NCBI GenBank assembly: GCA_033344775.1 | Contig: JAWPMT010000005.1 | Location: 2,363,001-2,427,000 of the forward strand | DNA: 64,000 bases | From: Cytophagales bacterium | GTDB lineage: Bacteria > Bacteroidota > Bacteroidia > Cytophagales > Cyclobacteriaceae | Reading direction: 5' to 3' | Shown here: one piece after another, positions 61,771 through 64,000 of the stretch | Layout: every line of letters begins with the position of its first letter | Numbering within the stretch: the first letter of the stretch is position 1 | Made by a program: the position numbers and the translations under genes | Notes under the pieces: model-generated | Seen by the model: only the letters and a program-made list of their open reading frames with translations | Database searches by the model: none | What the model was told of the DNA's origin: nothing

Positions 61771-64000
61771 ATGGTCCACTATTTCATTGGCAATCTCGGT
61801 CACTTATTCGTGATCGTTGCTTTTGTCGCCTCATTACTCGCTACGATATCGTACATCCGCGGTGTTCAGGATGATTCCATGAAGCAATTTGGCTCCATTT
61901 TGTTTTATGTGCATACGGGAGCTGTCATCGGTATTGTGGTCACACTGTTCCTAATCATCAATCAGCACTATTTCGAGTATCATTACGCCTGGAGCCACAC
62001 CTCCAAGTTCTTGCCCATCTACTATCAGGTCTCCAGTTTCTGGAACGGACAGGAAGGATCATTCTTACTCTGGATGTTTTGGACAGCCATATTAGGAGTG
62101 GTATTGATCCGAACCAACAAAGAATGGAGAGCTCCTGTGATGATCTTTGTTTCATTGACGCAGGTATTTCTTACTTCCATGATCATGGGAGTCGTTTTTC
62201 TGGACCTCAAACTCGGTAGCTCGCCTTTTTTACTGCTTCGTGATGTGATCCGGGATCCCGTTTTTGCGATGAATCCCGAATTTGTACCGGAAGACGGCAA
62301 TGGCTTGAACCCCTTGCTTCAAAACTATTGGATGGTCATCCACCCTCCTACTTTGTTCCTCGGATTTGCCAGTACCGTTGTTCCGTTTGCTTATTGTCTC
62401 GGTGGTTTGTGGACAGGAAATTTTAAAGAATGGATCCGCCCGGCATTACCCTGGGCTCAGTTTTCTGCACTGGTACTTGGAGTAGGTATTCTCATGGGTG
62501 CTTACTGGGCTTATGAAACCCTGAACTTCGGTGGCTACTGGAACTGGGATCCGGTGGAAAATGCCATCTACGTGCCCTGGCTTACGCTCGTTGCTGCGAT
62601 CCACACGATGATCGCTTACAAGAAAAACGAATCAGCGCTGAAAGCTTCCATCCTCATGGTGATTGCGACATTTGTCCTGATCCTTTATTCAACCTTTTTA
62701 ACTCGTAGTGGCATTTTAGGAGAAACCTCTGTGCATTCATTCACAGATCTGGGACTTCAGGGACAATTGCTACTTTACCTGTTTGCATTCCTTATTTTGT
62801 CAATTGTTCTCTGCGTAAAAATTTGGAAACGGATACCTGCTACTGAAGAAGAGACATCCATGTACAGCCGGGAATTCTGGATTTTCATGGGGGCCACAGT
62901 ACTGTGTCTGATGGCTTTTCAGGTGATAGTGCCTACTTCCATTCCTGTATACAATGATGTGGCCAGTTGGTTCGGAATAGAGTTGAATCTTGCACCACCA
63001 GTAGATCAAGTGGCCTACTATACGAAATACCAAATGTGGTTCTCCATTTTCATTGCGCTGCTTTCCGGTACCGGACAATTTTTCTGGTGGAAGAAAATGG
63101 ATCGTTCAGCATTTGTGAATGAGATCAAAAGCCCATTGCTGATCACTATGGTGCTATCCACCATCATCTTCTTGATTGCCAAAGTGTACGAGCCTTTCTA
63201 TTTGATCTTATTGGTCTGCTCGGTATATTCCATCGTGGCCAATGGAAAAATCTTATTAGGTCTCAAACGAACCAATTTGAAATTAGCTGGTGGCTCCGTA
63301 ACACACATTGGCATCGCCATGATGCTCATCGGTATTTTATTCTCTTCAGGATATTCAAAGATCATTTCCAAGAACAATACCGGGCTACTTTGGAGCAACG
63401 AATTACCTGATGAAGTCAATCAGGATAACCTGCTGTTATTTCTCAACGAACCTCGACAAATGGGAGACTACTCTCTGACTTATCGGGGGTTGCGAAAGAA
63501 AACCAGAGAGCATGGATTTGTAGACATTGACTACCTCGTGAATACCAACCATCCGCTGAAAGTACAGGTCATTGATCCTTTCATTTCTATCGAGGGAGAC
63601 AGCATTGCACGTGGAGACACGTTGAACCTGATCAATGGAGAGAACAGCTATTTTGAGGTAGTGTATCAAAAAGCGGATGGCAAAGTGTTTACCTTGTTCC
63701 CTCGGGTACAGCAAAACAAAAAAATGGGTACGGTGTATTCGCCAGACATCAATCGTACCTCAACAGCAGATCTGTATACGCACGTGCGTGTCTACCCCGA
63801 CCCAGAACAAGAACTGACCTGGAGCAAAACGGATACGGTCGAATTGCAGATGGGGCAGACCTTCTTTGTGAATGATTATGCCGCTCAGTTTACCGGAATA
63901 GAGCCCATGAAATCAATCGCAGGTTTCGACATTGCACCGGGGGATCTGGCGGTAAAGGCATTCCTGGAAATACAGGGAGAGTTTGAAACATATAGAGCAG
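61771..64000 (+). CDS. ccmF: Cytochrome c heme lyase CcmF (truncated by the window end)
   Basis: An open frame from ATG 61771 to the last base, 743 codons so far with no stop. The product is polytopic. The periplasmic WWD domain reads WAYETLNFGGYWNWDPVENA (residues 246-265). Other family motifs are WNGQEGSFLLWMFW, HPPTLFLGF and LTRSGILGETSVHSF. A large periplasmic part follows the later helices (from about residue 540). CcmF attaches heme from CcmE to apocytochrome c. The start is five bases after the ccmE stop. The C-terminus lies outside the window. Confidence 0.94.
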   Translation, partial: MVHYFIGNLGHLFVIVAFVASLLATISYIRGVQDDSMKQFGSILFYVHTGAVIGIVVTLFLIINQHYFEYHYAWSHTSKFLPIYYQVSSFWNGQEGSFLLWMFWTAILGVVLIRTNKEWRAPVMIFVSLTQVFLTSMIMGVVFLDLKLGSSPFLLLRDVIRDPVFAMNPEFVPEDGNGLNPLLQNYWMVIHPPTLFLGFASTVVPFAYCLGGLWTGNFKEWIRPALPWAQFSALVLGVGILMGAYWAYETLNFGGYWNWDPVENAIYVPWLTLVAAIHTMIAYKKNESALKASILMVIATFVLILYSTFLTRSGILGETSVHSFTDLGLQGQLLLYLFAFLILSIVLCVKIWKRIPATEEETSMYSREFWIFMGATVLCLMAFQVIVPTSIPVYNDVASWFGIELNLAPPVDQVAYYTKYQMWFSIFIALLSGTGQFFWWKKMDRSAFVNEIKSPLLITMVLSTIIFLIAKVYEPFYLILLVCSVYSIVANGKILLGLKRTNLKLAGGSVTHIGIAMMLIGILFSSGYSKIISKNNTGLLWSNELPDEVNQDNLLLFLNEPRQMGDYSLTYRGLRKKTREHGFVDIDYLVNTNHPLKVQVIDPFISIEGDSIARGDTLNLINGENSYFEVVYQKADGKVFTLFPRVQQNKKMGTVYSPDINRTSTADLYTHVRVYPDPEQELTWSKTDTVELQMGQTFFVNDYAAQFTGIEPMKSIAGFDIAPGDLAVKAFLEIQGEFETYRA

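Overview
The window reads as chromosomal DNA of a Bacteroidota bacterium, most likely a marine member of the order Cytophagales. Three things suggest this: TAnnTTTG promoter boxes (the Bacteroidota sigma factor -7 element) before many genes, Bacteroidota-style gene families (long SLBB export proteins, split Wzz proteins without a kinase domain, MoxR after SurA), and frequent TTG/GTG starts. The assignment rests on reading protein families by eye, without any database search. No rRNA, tRNA, IS element or CRISPR array was recognised. No gene-free stretch exceeds 300 bases; the longest is about 278 bases (36312-36589).

Region 1 (1-10821) is housekeeping: the first codons of a probable dusB, a CPBP membrane protease, a DUF2007 protein, cdsA and guaB. 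A partner-switching signalling set follows (SpoIIE-type phosphatase, STAS protein, RsbW-like kinase), tightly joined to a SurA-like lipoprotein, SurA and a MoxR ATPase. The pheS gene converges on moxR across a repeat-rich junction (9635-9804).

Region 2 (10911-50017) is a very large surface-polysaccharide locus. It has a WecA-like transferase, two further phosphoglycosyltransferases (12115 and 32428), and two sets of Wza, Wzz, Wzx and Wzy-type proteins. It also carries about nine glycosyltransferases, a tandemly duplicated lipoprotein/Wzi-like pair, a 2OG-Fe(II) oxygenase, a CapD-type dehydratase, a WbpA/B/D/E-like set for a diacetamido-uronic acid, and a sulfotransferase.

Region 3 (50222-59749) supplies precursors. 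The cysC-cysD-cysN-cysQ set makes PAPS and recycles PAP. Then come UDP-glucuronate decarboxylase, UDP-glucose dehydrogenase, rmlC, rmlA, rmlB and UDP-glucuronate 4-epimerase. With the sulfotransferase, the inferred product is an acidic, probably sulfated, capsule or exopolysaccharide containing amino-uronic acids and possibly xylose, galacturonate and a 6-deoxyhexose.

Region 4 (59833-64000) is a cytochrome c maturation operon, ccmB-ccmC-ccmD-like-ccmE-ccmF, running off the end of the window. Its CcmE carries the CxxxY heme-binding variant instead of HxxxY, and no ccmA is adjacent.
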